Shown here: positions 53,457 to 62,278 of the stretch, one piece after another
Layout: each line of letters starts with the position of its first letter
Numbering within the stretch: position 1 is the stretch's first letter
Assembly (NCBI GenBank): GCA_028713675.1
Contig: JAQTNV010000012.1
Location: 1-64,000, forward strand
Length of the DNA: 64,000 nucleotides
Origin: a bacterium
GTDB lineage: Bacteria > Desulfobacterota > JAPLJL01
Direction of reading: 5' to 3'
Notes under the pieces: generated by a model
What the model saw: the letters and a program-made list of their open reading frames with translations, nothing else
Told to the model about the DNA's origin: nothing
Database searches by the model: none
Translations under genes and position numbers: made by a program

Positions 53457-53754
53457 CAAGGGCCTTCCGCAGAAAAGATATTTGCTTCTTTACCAAAGAA
53501 AGCTGCTCCCGGTATTTCTTCCTCATTTTTTTTGCATCTTCATGTTTCTTGATTTCTTCCGGGGAGATCTTGCCCAAGTAGTGGAATCGGATCCGCTCTT
53601 TTTCCCTTCTCATCAGATAAAAATAGGAATGGCCCTTGATTTTCTTTTTTACCAGGGCACCCTGCGGCAATGCCTCCAGGGCTTTCCGGAAGGCAGCCTC
53701 CTGCCGGAGGGAATTCTCCAGTTCTTCCTCCAAAACGCCCTTGATTACTTTCAT
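53431..53754 (-). CDS. DUF6788-like small protein, partner of the nucleotidyltransferase
   Basis: The 107-residue protein has a helical N-terminus, a small sheet with PQGALVKKKIKGHSYFYLMR and the following RFHYLGKISPEE, and a long C-terminal coiled coil (DAKKMRKKYREQLSLVKKQI). Proteins of this shape (family GSxVKKKIxGxxYYYL) are commonly encoded just before an NTP_transf_8 nucleotidyltransferase, as here, and may be the antitoxin. Three copies of a ten-base operator half-site and a one-mismatch fourth copy lie upstream. Confidence 0.72.
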   Translation of the reverse strand: MKVIKGVLEEELENSLRQEAAFRKALEALPQGALVKKKIKGHSYFYLMRREKERIRFHYLGKISPEEIKKHEDAKKMRKKYREQLSLVKKQISFLRKALDAKEIRSA

Positions 53755-53770
53755 GTTTATCTGTCGTTAA

Positions 53771-53868
53771 TTACCATACAAATATAGGAAAAATATATTA
53801 TGTATGGTAACCAAAGTCAACGATTGAATTACCTTACATTATTAAAATAGATGTTAGTTGTATGGTAA
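53771..53868 (-). promoter_or_regulatory. Promoter with two equally built inverted-repeat operators
   Basis: Reading the minus strand, TTGACT (53820-53815) and TATATT (53797-53792) are 17 bases apart, about 38 bases before the start codon. Inverted repeat 1 is TTACCATACA (53771-53780) and TGTATGGTAA (53801-53810) with a 20-base spacer; one half falls in the promoter spacer. Inverted repeat 2 is TTACCTTACA (53829-53838) and TGTATGGTAA (53859-53868), again with a 20-base spacer, upstream of the -35 element. Confidence 0.75.
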
Positions 53869-54251
53869 CTAATTCGAGGCGTATCCTGCAGATGAAAAAT
53901 CCGTGATATCAGGTCTTTCTGATGGAAGGATTCGATTTTTTCAATAAAGTTGGAGGCAGCATCCGCCTACGCTAAAGCTCCGGAGGACAAGTCGGAGGGT
54001 AAACGGCACCTTCATGCCGGGGTTTTTTTATTCACTGCCTACTGCCTAGTGCATACTGCCTACTGTTATTTTCGCATCCCCTTTCACCGGAAGATCATAT
54101 CCCGCAATAAAACGGATAATCCGGGACTTTAAACTCTGGTATGGCAAGGAAGGTAAGGGTCTGGTTATCTAGTTGGGGTAAAAAACGAGACCCTGATCAA
54201 GGGCCTCGTTTTTTCAGTCAGAAATTAAATTAGATATCCAGGAATCAGAAT
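53869..54251. other. Remaining gene-free region before the FGE-like lipoprotein gene
   Basis: I see no gene. It holds a CCTACGCTAAAGCTCCGGAG repeat (53968-53987; related to one near 55209-55230), a GCCTACTGCCTAGTGCATAC word near 54037-54056, and a terminator at 54186-54214. A short open frame near 53950 is built from the repeat and is discounted. Confidence 0.55.
54186..54214. terminator. Bidirectional terminator after the FGE-like lipoprotein gene
   Basis: The stem CGAGACCC/GGGCCTCG (one A-C mismatch) has AAAAA on the left and TTTTTT on the right. It is very similar in sequence to the terminator at 51910-51937, so these may be copies of one element. Confidence 0.75.
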
Positions 54252-55085
54252 TTATTTGGCACAGCGAAACCCAATAAATCGGGCTTGGATCGAAGGGTGG
54301 TAGGTCCATCTCTTGGAAACCCGTAGCTCGAGGTCAATGGACTCAAAATCGCCGCCACGCATGACCTTGTTGGTGCCTGAATCCGGCCCCTGGGGATCCT
54401 GCGTGGGGCTGGTCGAATAATACCCCGAATCGAACCAGTCATTTACCCATTCCCAGATATTCCCAGCTAGGTCGTAGAGCCCATAGCCATTCGCCGCGAA
54501 GCTCCCCACTGCAATCGTATCGGCTGGAGAACATTCAGAATAATTCGATCCGTTGCTAGCCCCCAAGGTGCATACCGGAGCATTATCCCCCCAAGGATAC
54601 CTTTTCCCTGCCAATCCTCCCCTAGCTGCATATTCCCACTCCGCCTCCGTCGGTAATCTCCCACCCGCCCAGATACAAAATGCATTTGCCTGAGTCCAAC
54701 TGACAAGGATCACCGGGTAATTGTCATAAGTTGAATTTCGGTAATATGAAGACCGGGTATAGGAAGTACTGTTTTCGGGATCGGTGCAAAAACCCGCATC
54801 CACGCAGGCCTTAAACTGAGCATTGGTAACCTCATATATGTCCATCTGAAATGCCGAGACACAGACATTATGGACCGGCCACTCGACCGAACTCCCTTCA
54901 TTAAAAGCATCACCCATATCAAAACAACCGGCGGGTATCGAAGCCATTGTACCAACAGGAATTATTTTAGTATCTCCTCCACCACAACCGGCGAAAAAAG
55001 CGAAAGCCAAACTTAGAATCCCGAAAGTAAATACTAAGCCTATGCTTTTTCTTAATCTGGTCATGCCCGAAATCCCATACTTCAT
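54252..55085 (-). CDS. FGE-sulfatase (SUMF1) domain lipoprotein
   Basis: This protein (277 residues from the ATG at 55085) has a signal segment with lipobox (LSLAFAFFAGCGGGD) and a formylglycine-generating-enzyme-like domain: FDMGDAF, MDIYEVTNAQFKACVDAG, GGRLPTEAEWEYAARGGLAG, YDLAGNIWEWVNDW, MRGGDF and FIGFRCAK. Many such proteins do not modify sulfatases but bind or act in the envelope. No sulfatase is nearby. An ATG at 55103 would add six residues but has no ribosome binding site; the one at 55085 has GGAAGAAA upstream. Confidence 0.85.
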   Translation of the reverse strand: MKYGISGMTRLRKSIGLVFTFGILSLAFAFFAGCGGGDTKIIPVGTMASIPAGCFDMGDAFNEGSSVEWPVHNVCVSAFQMDIYEVTNAQFKACVDAGFCTDPENSTSYTRSSYYRNSTYDNYPVILVSWTQANAFCIWAGGRLPTEAEWEYAARGGLAGKRYPWGDNAPVCTLGASNGSNYSECSPADTIAVGSFAANGYGLYDLAGNIWEWVNDWFDSGYYSTSPTQDPQGPDSGTNKVMRGGDFESIDLELRVSKRWTYHPSIQARFIGFRCAK

Positions 55086-55103
55086 ATGATAGATTTCTTC
55101 CAT

Positions 55104-55329
55104 TTTATAACATTGGGTGCTGGGGTCAAATATAAACCACCGGCGCCGGACAAATCGCCGGGAAGCCAGTTTGAAAAATTAACACAAGAAAAGCGAGATT
55201 CTTCGCTCCCCCTACGCCAAGGCTTCGGAGGACAGGTCCGCTCAGAATGACAGATTTTTTTTAGGAAGAATTGAGATAGCCCCCGTCCGGAACCGGGGAA
55301 AACACGCAAAGAATTTTCCGGTAGAAATA
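55104..55329. repeat. Repeat cluster between dapB and the FGE-like lipoprotein
   Basis: A GATTCTTCGCTCCCCCTACG...TCCGCTCAGAATGAC element at about 55197-55251 resembles the one at 27198-27234. It contains the CTACGCCAAGGCTTCGGAGG word related to 53968. No gene is visible. Confidence 0.55.
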
Positions 55330-56139
55330 CTAAGCGGTTACCAGAAGTTCCTGCAGACTGTAAAGCCCCGGTTTTTTCCGGTACAGCAGTTTGGCGGCCC
55401 GGACGGCCCCGCGGGCGAAGATGTCGCGGCTCGAGGCCCGGTGGGTCAGTTCCAGTCGCTCTCCCTCGATTCCAAAGAAAACCGTGTGTTCTCCCACCAC
55501 GTCCCCGATCCGCAGGGCGGACACTCCGATCTCTTTCGCGCTCCGTTTTTCTTTTTTCGGGGAGCGGTCGAAAACCAGGAGATCGCGGGCCGGGCATTTC
55601 CGCGCCCGGGCCACGGCTTCGGCCAGGGTCAGGGCGGTTCCACTGGGAGCGTCCTTCTTCTGGTTGTGGTGAATCTCCAGGATCTCGGTCTGGTAATCCG
55701 GTCCGAGCAGGCGGGCGGCTTCCCCGACCAGGTGAAAAAGGACGTTGACCGCGAAACTCATGTTGGCAGAATGAATCACGGGAGACTTCCGGGAAAGTTT
55801 TTTGACTTCTTCCTTCTCCGCCGCGGAAAGCCCAGTGGTGCCGATGACCATGGGATAACCCCGGCGGGCAACGAGCCGGAGATGAGCGAGAGAGGCTTTC
55901 GCGTCGGAGAATTCAATCCAGACCGCCCGCCGGCGGAGTAAAGCTCCGGGATCGCTGCTGAGGAGGATCCGGGGCAGGTCGGGGTCTTTATGCACCTCGG
56001 CCAGGGACTGGCCCAGGTGCGGATGGCCCGGATATTCCAGGGCGCCGGCGATTTCCAGCTCCCGGTCTTTCCGGGCGGCCAGGATGACGGCCCGGCCCAT
56101 CCGGCCGGCGGCTCCGGAAATGACGATCGGGATCTTCAA
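55330..56139 (-). CDS. dapB: 4-hydroxy-tetrahydrodipicolinate reductase
   Basis: DapB reduces hydroxy-tetrahydrodipicolinate with NAD(P)H in lysine and diaminopimelate synthesis. The 269-residue protein has the nucleotide loop SGAAGRMGRAV (8-18), TTGLSAAE (101-108) and the catalytic motif EIHHNQKKDAPSGTAL (155-170, with H157 and H158). It starts within the stop of dapA (four-base overlap). Length is typical. Confidence 0.95.
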   Translation of the reverse strand: MKIPIVISGAAGRMGRAVILAARKDRELEIAGALEYPGHPHLGQSLAEVHKDPDLPRILLSSDPGALLRRRAVWIEFSDAKASLAHLRLVARRGYPMVIGTTGLSAAEKEEVKKLSRKSPVIHSANMSFAVNVLFHLVGEAARLLGPDYQTEILEIHHNQKKDAPSGTALTLAEAVARARKCPARDLLVFDRSPKKEKRSAKEIGVSALRIGDVVGEHTVFFGIEGERLELTHRASSRDIFARGAVRAAKLLYRKKPGLYSLQELLVTA

Positions 56140-57014
56140 TTTAACAGCCCCATTTTTTTCAGGACGTTTCGGATCTGGGTTTTACTTTCCGGGGCGGGTT
56201 CGGTCAGGGGAAGCCGGATCTCGGGGCTGATTATTTCCATCATGGCCAGGGCGGCTTTGACCGGAATAGGGTTGGTTTCCACGAACAGGATGCGGTTCAG
56301 GTCGAAAAGATCGCGGTTCAAAAGATTTGCCTCCCGGAGCTTGCCGGCGGCGAAGGCGTCGTAAAGTCCCGAAACCAGCCGGGGCGCGACGTTGGCGGTC
56401 ACTGAGATCGTGCCCTGGGCGCCGATCGCGTAGAGCGGAAGGTTGAGCATATCCTCCCCGGAGAGCAGGAGAAATTTCTGCGGGCAGAGGTTGATGATCT
56501 CCGTGGCCTGGGCCAGGGAGCCGGTGGCCTCCTTGATCCCGATGATGTTCTTGAGCTCGGCAAGCCGGGCGACGGTGGGGGGAAGAAGGTTGACCCCAGT
56601 CCGGGCCGGAACGTTATAGGGGATCAGGGGAAGGTCTGTGGCTTCCGAGACCGCCCGGAAGTGCCGGTAAAGGCCCTCCTGGGTCGGACGGTTGTAGTAG
56701 GGGGTGATAAGCAGCGCGGCCTGGGCGCCGGCCTGGGCCGCGTGCCGGGTCAGGCGGATGGCTTCTTTGGTGGAATTGGAACCGGTCCCGGCGATCACCG
56801 GGACCCGGCCGGCCACCAGTTCCAGGGTGATCTCGATCATCTCGTCGTGCTCCTGGTGGGAAAGGGTGGCGGATTCCCCGGTGGTGCCGCAGGGAATGAT
56901 GGCGTCGATCCCGTTCCCGATCAGGTGGTCGACCAGCTTCTTGACCGCGGGCCGGTCGATCCGGTCGTCGCGGAAGGGAGTTACCAGGGCCACCATTGCT
57001 CCACGGATTTCCAT
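56136..57014 (-). CDS. dapA: 4-hydroxy-tetrahydrodipicolinate synthase
   Basis: DapA condenses pyruvate and aspartate semialdehyde. From the ATG at 57014 the protein has 292 residues and its key residues fall at the family positions: GTTGESATL (43-51), Y133 in IPYNVPARTG, and the Schiff-base lysine K161 in IIGIKEATGS. An AGGTG site lies four bases before this ATG; the upstream ATG at 57053 would add 13 poorly fitting residues. It is cotranscribed with dapB. Confidence 0.95.
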   Translation of the reverse strand: MEIRGAMVALVTPFRDDRIDRPAVKKLVDHLIGNGIDAIIPCGTTGESATLSHQEHDEMIEITLELVAGRVPVIAGTGSNSTKEAIRLTRHAAQAGAQAALLITPYYNRPTQEGLYRHFRAVSEATDLPLIPYNVPARTGVNLLPPTVARLAELKNIIGIKEATGSLAQATEIINLCPQKFLLLSGEDMLNLPLYAIGAQGTISVTANVAPRLVSGLYDAFAAGKLREANLLNRDLFDLNRILFVETNPIPVKAALAMMEIISPEIRLPLTEPAPESKTQIRNVLKKMGLLN

Positions 57015-57176
57015 TGCGCACCTCGCGAGTTTTAATGAGAAATTCTTAATCATCTTAATTTAAGGGGTGGTCAAATTCAAGCCGGTGGCCGGGCGGTCAT
57101 TTTCTTAGGGAAATTGGGAGGTTTGGGAATTTTCCGGGTTTAAACCGGTCGGGAATTGGGTTAATCTTTAATCGGA

Positions 57177-58202
57177 ATGAAAGGAATCAAGGTTCTTTTT
57201 CTGCCCATCTGGGGCCCGGAGGCCCCGAGCAGCCGTCTCCGGGTTTACCAGTATCTCGAACCTCTGAAAGGGGAGGGGATCGAGACCGAGGTCCTGATCC
57301 CGCCCGGGGACAGGCGGCCGTTCCGCCGTTTGGTTTATCTCCTTCAGGCGTTTTCCCGGGCGAAGCGGGCAGACGTGGTTTTCGTCCAGAAGCAGGTTCT
57401 CTCCTTCGGCATCGATCTTCTGGCCCGGGCCAACCCCCGGATCGTTTTTGATTTCGACGACGCCATTTTCACCCGCCCGCCCTGGGAGAAAAACCCCGGC
57501 CCCGCGGTTTCGGCGCGGCTGGCCAAAACCCTGCGGCGTTCCCGGGCGGTGATAACCGGGAACGGGTATCTGGCCGAATATGCCCGGCCCTTCTGTCCCC
57601 GGGTGGAGGTGATTTCCACGGGGGTGGACCTGGATTTTATCTCCCGGGTTCCCCGGGAGAGCCGCGGGGCGGACGCCGCGGTCCGGGTCGGGTGGACCGG
57701 CACGCAGGAGAACCTCTGGTATCTGCAGAAGATCGCGGAGGTCTTTCCCCGCCTGGAATCCCGGTTCGGGAAACAGGTGGAATTCCGGGTGATTTCCAAT
57801 GCCCGGTTCGAAGTCCCCGGGGCCTCCATTCAGAATATTGCCTGGTCTCTCTCCGAGGAATATCCGCGGCTCGCGGACCTGGACCTGGGACTCGCGCCCC
57901 TGGGCGACGATCCCTGGAGCCGGGGCAAGTGCGGCTTCAAGGCGATTCAATACATGTCCCTGGCGCTCCCGCCGGTGGCCTCCCGGGCCGGGGTGTATCC
58001 GGAAATTATCCAGGATGGGGTAAACGGATTCCTGGCCGGCCCCCTCGAGGAGTGGGAGGAAAAAATCTCCCGGCTGGCCGGGGACGGGAATCTGCGGAGA
58101 AAGATGGGGGAGGCGGCCCGGGAGGAAGTCCGGAAACGGTTTTCCCTCGCGGCCAATCTTCCCCGGTTCCGGGATGTGCTTTTGCAGGCGGCGCGGGAGT
58201 AG
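57177..58202 (+). CDS. GT4-type glycosyltransferase
   Basis: This 341-residue protein has the two Rossmann-like domains of GT-B glycosyltransferases: the N-terminal acceptor lobe (LFLPIWGPEAPSSRLRVYQY; VFVQKQVLSFGIDLLARANP) and the C-terminal donor lobe (VGWTGTQENLWYL; GLAPLGDDPWSRGKCGFKAI; VNGFLAGPLEEWEEKI). GKCGFKAIQYMSLALPPVAS is the donor-binding loop region. It transfers a sugar from a nucleotide donor, probably in envelope glycan synthesis. No other sugar genes adjoin it. Confidence 0.85.
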   Translation: MKGIKVLFLPIWGPEAPSSRLRVYQYLEPLKGEGIETEVLIPPGDRRPFRRLVYLLQAFSRAKRADVVFVQKQVLSFGIDLLARANPRIVFDFDDAIFTRPPWEKNPGPAVSARLAKTLRRSRAVITGNGYLAEYARPFCPRVEVISTGVDLDFISRVPRESRGADAAVRVGWTGTQENLWYLQKIAEVFPRLESRFGKQVEFRVISNARFEVPGASIQNIAWSLSEEYPRLADLDLGLAPLGDDPWSRGKCGFKAIQYMSLALPPVASRAGVYPEIIQDGVNGFLAGPLEEWEEKISRLAGDGNLRRKMGEAAREEVRKRFSLAANLPRFRDVLLQAARE

Positions 58203-58229
58203 AAAAAAGTTTCGAGAGTCCTTGTTTCT

Positions 58230-58297
58230 GTCATTCCGCACTTGATGCGGAATCCAGTTGTTTTATTTTTCTGGATCCCCGCTTTCGCGGGGATGAC
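58230..58297. repeat. GTCATTCC...GGATGAC palindromic element
   Basis: The element opens GTCATTCC, has hairpins CCGCACTTGATGCGG and CCCCGCTTTCGCGGGG, and closes GGATGAC. It is related to 5971-6056. A short third piece with a GATGCGGGACAGGAATGACG end stands at 58339-58358. Confidence 0.7.
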
Positions 58298-58423
58298 AAA
58301 CAAAGGGTTTGATTCCTGCTGGAGTTTATCCCGCACGCTGATGCGGGACAGGAATGACGATAGGCTAAAATAATATCTTTTTGATTTTGATCCCCCGCGG
58401 TCTTGCCGCGGAAAATACTTTAA

Positions 58424-61400
58424 ATGCGCGCGCCAAAAAGTATATTTGATTCAATCCTGAGCGGGATTATTCTGACCGCCGTTCTGATCCTAATATCCGC
58501 CTGCGGGCGGGAAGGGACGGCCCGGCCCCCGGAAGTCCCGGAGACGGTCCAGCCGGCGGCGGTGGCGGGGCCCGACCAGATCGTCCCGGTGGGGCAGGAG
58601 GTGCTCCTGGACGGCCGGGGCTCCACGAACCCGGCGGGGGCTCAGGACCTTTCCTACCGCTGGTCCCTGCTGGACCAGCCTTATTTCAGCGGGGCCTTCC
58701 TGCTGGAATGGGACCAGGCGGTCACTTATTTCATCCCGGACCTGCCCGGAAGATATTACCTCGAGCTGAAAGTCTCGGATACTTGGTCCGATTCCACGGA
58801 TGTCGCGATCATCACCGCCAAGGTCCCGAGATCCGGTAACCGGTCCCCGATACTGACCCAATTTACCCCTGCCGCCGATATGATTTCACTTTCTCTCGGA
58901 CAGGAAGCGATATTTTCCGTCTCCGCGGAGGATCCCGACGGGGACGAAATGGTTATTAACTGGTATGTGGATGAGGCTTTTGCCGGTTCCGGGTCGGATT
59001 TTATCTTTACGGCCGGGCCGGAGCAGGTCGGGCGGGCGGTGGCGGTCCGGGTGGTGGTGAGTGATGGGGACCAGGCCGTGAGCCATGAATGGGTGGTGAC
59101 CGTCAACCAGGCGGAGAGCGGTGACAACAGTCCGCCGGTTTTTAACCCGGTTCCGGACCAGACGGTCAGTGAGGACGAAACCTTGGTATTTGTCGTCAGA
59201 GCGATCGATCCGGACGGAGATCCGGTCAGCTATTTTGCCTCCCTTCTGCCCGCCGGAGCCGTTTTTTTCAAGGAGACCGGGAAATTCAAGTGGATTCCGG
59301 ATTATGACCAGGCCGGGGAATACGAGGTTGTTTTCTCGGCTTCGGACGGAAAGTCGGTCAGCAGTGTTACGGTGATGATCAGGGTTTTGAACACGAACCG
59401 CGTACCGACACTGGAGGTGTCCGGCAGCCGCACCGTTTTCGAAGGCGGAGAGCTGGTTCTTGTGCTGATTGGCTCGGATCCGGATGACGATCTGTTGAGT
59501 TTTGCCGATAACCCCCCGTTGCGTGGGGCGGTTTTGTATCCGCAGGGTTCCACCGCCGCCTGGATCTGGCATCCGGATTACGACCAGGCCGGAAGCTACC
59601 GCGAGGTTTTTACCGTGACTGATCTCTCGGATCCCCCTTTGACGGCGAGCGTGGCGGCGGACATTGTGGTTTACAACACCAACCGCCCGCCGGTCCTCAC
59701 CGGCCTCTCGGACCGGGTGGTCAGTGAAGGCCAGGTCCTGGATTTCTGGCTGACCGCCGGCGATCCCGATGGTAACAATGTAACATATACCGCCGGACCG
59801 CTGCCTTGGGGTTCTACCGTTAATGGGAACACGGGGGAATTCTTCTGGGTGCCGGATTTCAATCAGGCCGGCGATTATGCCCTGGCGGTGACCGCTACCG
59901 ATGACGGTGATCCCCGGCTCTCGGACACCGGAACCGTCATGATCACGGTGCAGAACGTGAATCGCCCGCCGGCGATAACCGCTTTCAGTGCCATCCCCAG
60001 CTCGTTGAATACGGGAGGGACAGTCAACTTCTCCGTTACAGCGCACGATCCTGATGGGGACGCTACCATCGTGAGATACGATTGGGATTTTGACGGAAAC
60101 GGAGCCTGGGTGAGCACAACGGCCGCCACAGTGGCCCATGTTTATACTTTGAACGGTAATTATACCGCTCGGGTCCGGGTGGTTGATGACGGCGGTGCCA
60201 CGGCGGAGGCGACCACGCCGGTGAGGGTCAAGCCCGGGGCCGCCGATCTGCTCCTGTCTCAGGTGATGAAAAGCGGGACGGCCATGGGGATATTTCTCGA
60301 GGTGGTCGGTGGAACCCCTCCCGCGGGTTATCTCTATGTGGCGGACGGGGAGGCCGGGATGGAGGTTTTTTCGGTTCCCAACCTCAACAACCCTGATCCG
60401 ATTCTTTGGTCCCGGGCCGGTACATCCGGAAACGCTCGCAGTGTTTTCAAATATGGAAGCAGGGCCTATTTGGCCTTGAACCTGCCGGAGGGATTGGGGG
60501 GACAAGGGGCCCGGGTCATTGATGTCAGCGAGAGATCCGGCCCGGCGGATTTGGGATCCATCGGGAACGATTCAATCGTGGATGTTTGGGTGGGTTCCCA
60601 GAACGGTTCCGACCGCATATGTGCTTTGAGGTCCGTAGAGGATTACAGTTATGCTCTCCTGGTTTTTGATGCCCTGAATTATGTGCAACCATACCGCCGT
60701 ATTTACTACAATCCGGATCGGACATTTTCCGGCCGGGCGTTGGCCGGGGATGACCGTGGTTATGTGTATGTTGGTGATATTAAAAATGGGCTCTCGATTT
60801 ACAATAGCGGAACAAGCAATTGTGCTTACGGGGGAGTTAATTGCTACTTTGATGCCGTAATCGCTGTCGCACCTGCCCACACGACCACTCCGGTCCAGGA
60901 CGTCAAAGTAAAGATTCTGTCGGATAACCAGCGTTACTTGGCGTTGGCCCGGGATGCCACAGGGAAAGGAGAGGTGAAGCTGTACCAGACGGAGACGTAT
61001 CCTCTTGCCCCGATCGAAAAAGGCGTGATCTTTACTAAGAACTGCGGAAACTCTACCTGCCTGCCGGAAAGGATTTTTCTCTCTTCCGGGCCCGACCGGA
61101 TCCTGGTGGCGATCGGTACGTGGGGTTATCAGATCATTGACGCCAGCGATCCGGCCAATCTGGCGATGGTCATTCCCGGAGGAGGGCAGGACGAGAGATT
61201 CGATCCCTGCTCTGGATGCGATTATACCTATGACCTTACCGCTTATGGTGATTACACCTATCTTGCTGACGGGGCCATGGGTCTGGTTGTCACGAAAAAC
61301 AACCTTTCTACCACACATGTTCCAAATATGGTCACCTACTACCACCCTTCGGGCAACCCAACTGACCTCCAGGCTAAAAGCGGAAAACTATTTGTCGCCT

Positions 61401-62275
61401 TGGGACGGGGCGGAATGGATGTTTATGATCTTTCCTTGGCCCCCGACACCCCTCGTCTGCTTGGCAATGTGAACACACCCGGGGAGGCGAGAGGGGTATC
61501 TGCGGATGGGACGAAATACGCATATGTGGCTGACCTGGATACGGCCAGCGGGGTCCCGCCCGGGACAGACCGGGATGGCCTGCGGATTATTGATTATGCC
61601 GCCAATCCGGTTCAGCCGGATTTGGTCGACCCGGGCTGGACAGATCCGGCTATAAATAATGTCTCACGAGTGTTTGTCAGCGGGAATTACGCCTACCTCT
61701 GCGCGGACAAGCTTTACATAATAGATGTTACAAATAAAACGAGCCCGGTCAAAACCGGTGATTATTCGATGATTTCCGGCTCTCCGCGGGACGTGGCGGT
61801 TTCCGGCAACTATATTTACGTGATTAACCAGGATACCCTCGCGGTTCTGGATATGAGCAACTCCGCGAGTCCGGTCTTGAAGGACAGTGAAACAATTGTT
61901 AACGGCCAAGCCGTCGCTTATGGGAACGGGTTGGTTTATGTCGCGGACGGGGATTCCGGTTTAAAAATCTATGATGTTACCGATCCCCAGAATGTAGCGC
62001 TGCGTGGAACCTATGCCGGCAAGGCCTATGACGTGGATTTGTGGGAAGATTATGCTTTCGTGGCCGCCGATTCTTCCGGGATGGTGATGCTGGACATTTC
62101 CAATCCCGCGAGTCCGGTCCCGCAGGTTTCGCTGCCGATCAGCGCCAAGGTGGTCAACCGCGTTTCGGTAAGTTATGATGCCAATAGTCATTATTATTAT
62201 GTTTACACCTTGAACGGGACCTGGAAAACCGGCATTCTAACTTTGGATCAGTTTTCGGTGATCAGGATCAGATAA
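58424..62275 (+). CDS. Large surface lipoprotein with PKD/cadherin-like domains and LVIVD repeats
   Basis: The 1283-residue protein starts with a lipoprotein signal (LILISACGRE; lipidated cysteine at about 27). Next are an N-terminal PKD-like domain (about 40-130), about four cadherin- or Ig-like modules carrying DPDGD calcium-type motifs and N-x-x-P starts (about 140-525), a PKD domain (FDGNGAWVSTTAATVAHVYT), and a long C-terminal propeller (about 620-1270) with LVIVD-type repeats such as LYIIDVTNKTSPV and VMLDISNPASPV. It is probably exported to the cell surface for adhesion or sensing. It precedes glcD by three bases. Confidence 0.82.
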   Translation: MRAPKSIFDSILSGIILTAVLILISACGREGTARPPEVPETVQPAAVAGPDQIVPVGQEVLLDGRGSTNPAGAQDLSYRWSLLDQPYFSGAFLLEWDQAVTYFIPDLPGRYYLELKVSDTWSDSTDVAIITAKVPRSGNRSPILTQFTPAADMISLSLGQEAIFSVSAEDPDGDEMVINWYVDEAFAGSGSDFIFTAGPEQVGRAVAVRVVVSDGDQAVSHEWVVTVNQAESGDNSPPVFNPVPDQTVSEDETLVFVVRAIDPDGDPVSYFASLLPAGAVFFKETGKFKWIPDYDQAGEYEVVFSASDGKSVSSVTVMIRVLNTNRVPTLEVSGSRTVFEGGELVLVLIGSDPDDDLLSFADNPPLRGAVLYPQGSTAAWIWHPDYDQAGSYREVFTVTDLSDPPLTASVAADIVVYNTNRPPVLTGLSDRVVSEGQVLDFWLTAGDPDGNNVTYTAGPLPWGSTVNGNTGEFFWVPDFNQAGDYALAVTATDDGDPRLSDTGTVMITVQNVNRPPAITAFSAIPSSLNTGGTVNFSVTAHDPDGDATIVRYDWDFDGNGAWVSTTAATVAHVYTLNGNYTARVRVVDDGGATAEATTPVRVKPGAADLLLSQVMKSGTAMGIFLEVVGGTPPAGYLYVADGEAGMEVFSVPNLNNPDPILWSRAGTSGNARSVFKYGSRAYLALNLPEGLGGQGARVIDVSERSGPADLGSIGNDSIVDVWVGSQNGSDRICALRSVEDYSYALLVFDALNYVQPYRRIYYNPDRTFSGRALAGDDRGYVYVGDIKNGLSIYNSGTSNCAYGGVNCYFDAVIAVAPAHTTTPVQDVKVKILSDNQRYLALARDATGKGEVKLYQTETYPLAPIEKGVIFTKNCGNSTCLPERIFLSSGPDRILVAIGTWGYQIIDASDPANLAMVIPGGGQDERFDPCSGCDYTYDLTAYGDYTYLADGAMGLVVTKNNLSTTHVPNMVTYYHPSGNPTDLQAKSGKLFVALGRGGMDVYDLSLAPDTPRLLGNVNTPGEARGVSADGTKYAYVADLDTASGVPPGTDRDGLRIIDYAANPVQPDLVDPGWTDPAINNVSRVFVSGNYAYLCADKLYIIDVTNKTSPVKTGDYSMISGSPRDVAVSGNYIYVINQDTLAVLDMSNSASPVLKDSETIVNGQAVAYGNGLVYVADGDSGLKIYDVTDPQNVALRGTYAGKAYDVDLWEDYAFVAADSSGMVMLDISNPASPVPQVSLPISAKVVNRVSVSYDANSHYYYVYTLNGTWKTGILTLDQFSVIRIR

Positions 62276-62278
62276 AAC

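Noticed and set aside
53950-54132. 60-codon open frame (MEAASAYAKAPEDKSEG)
   Set aside because: Its first half is a reading of the CCTACGCTAAAGCTCCGGAG repeat, so it is unlikely to be a gene.
58886-60505. Minus-strand open frame of 539 codons inside the large lipoprotein gene
   Set aside because: Its composition is rich in R, G and H as expected for an antisense frame, and the plus-strand protein has clear domains.
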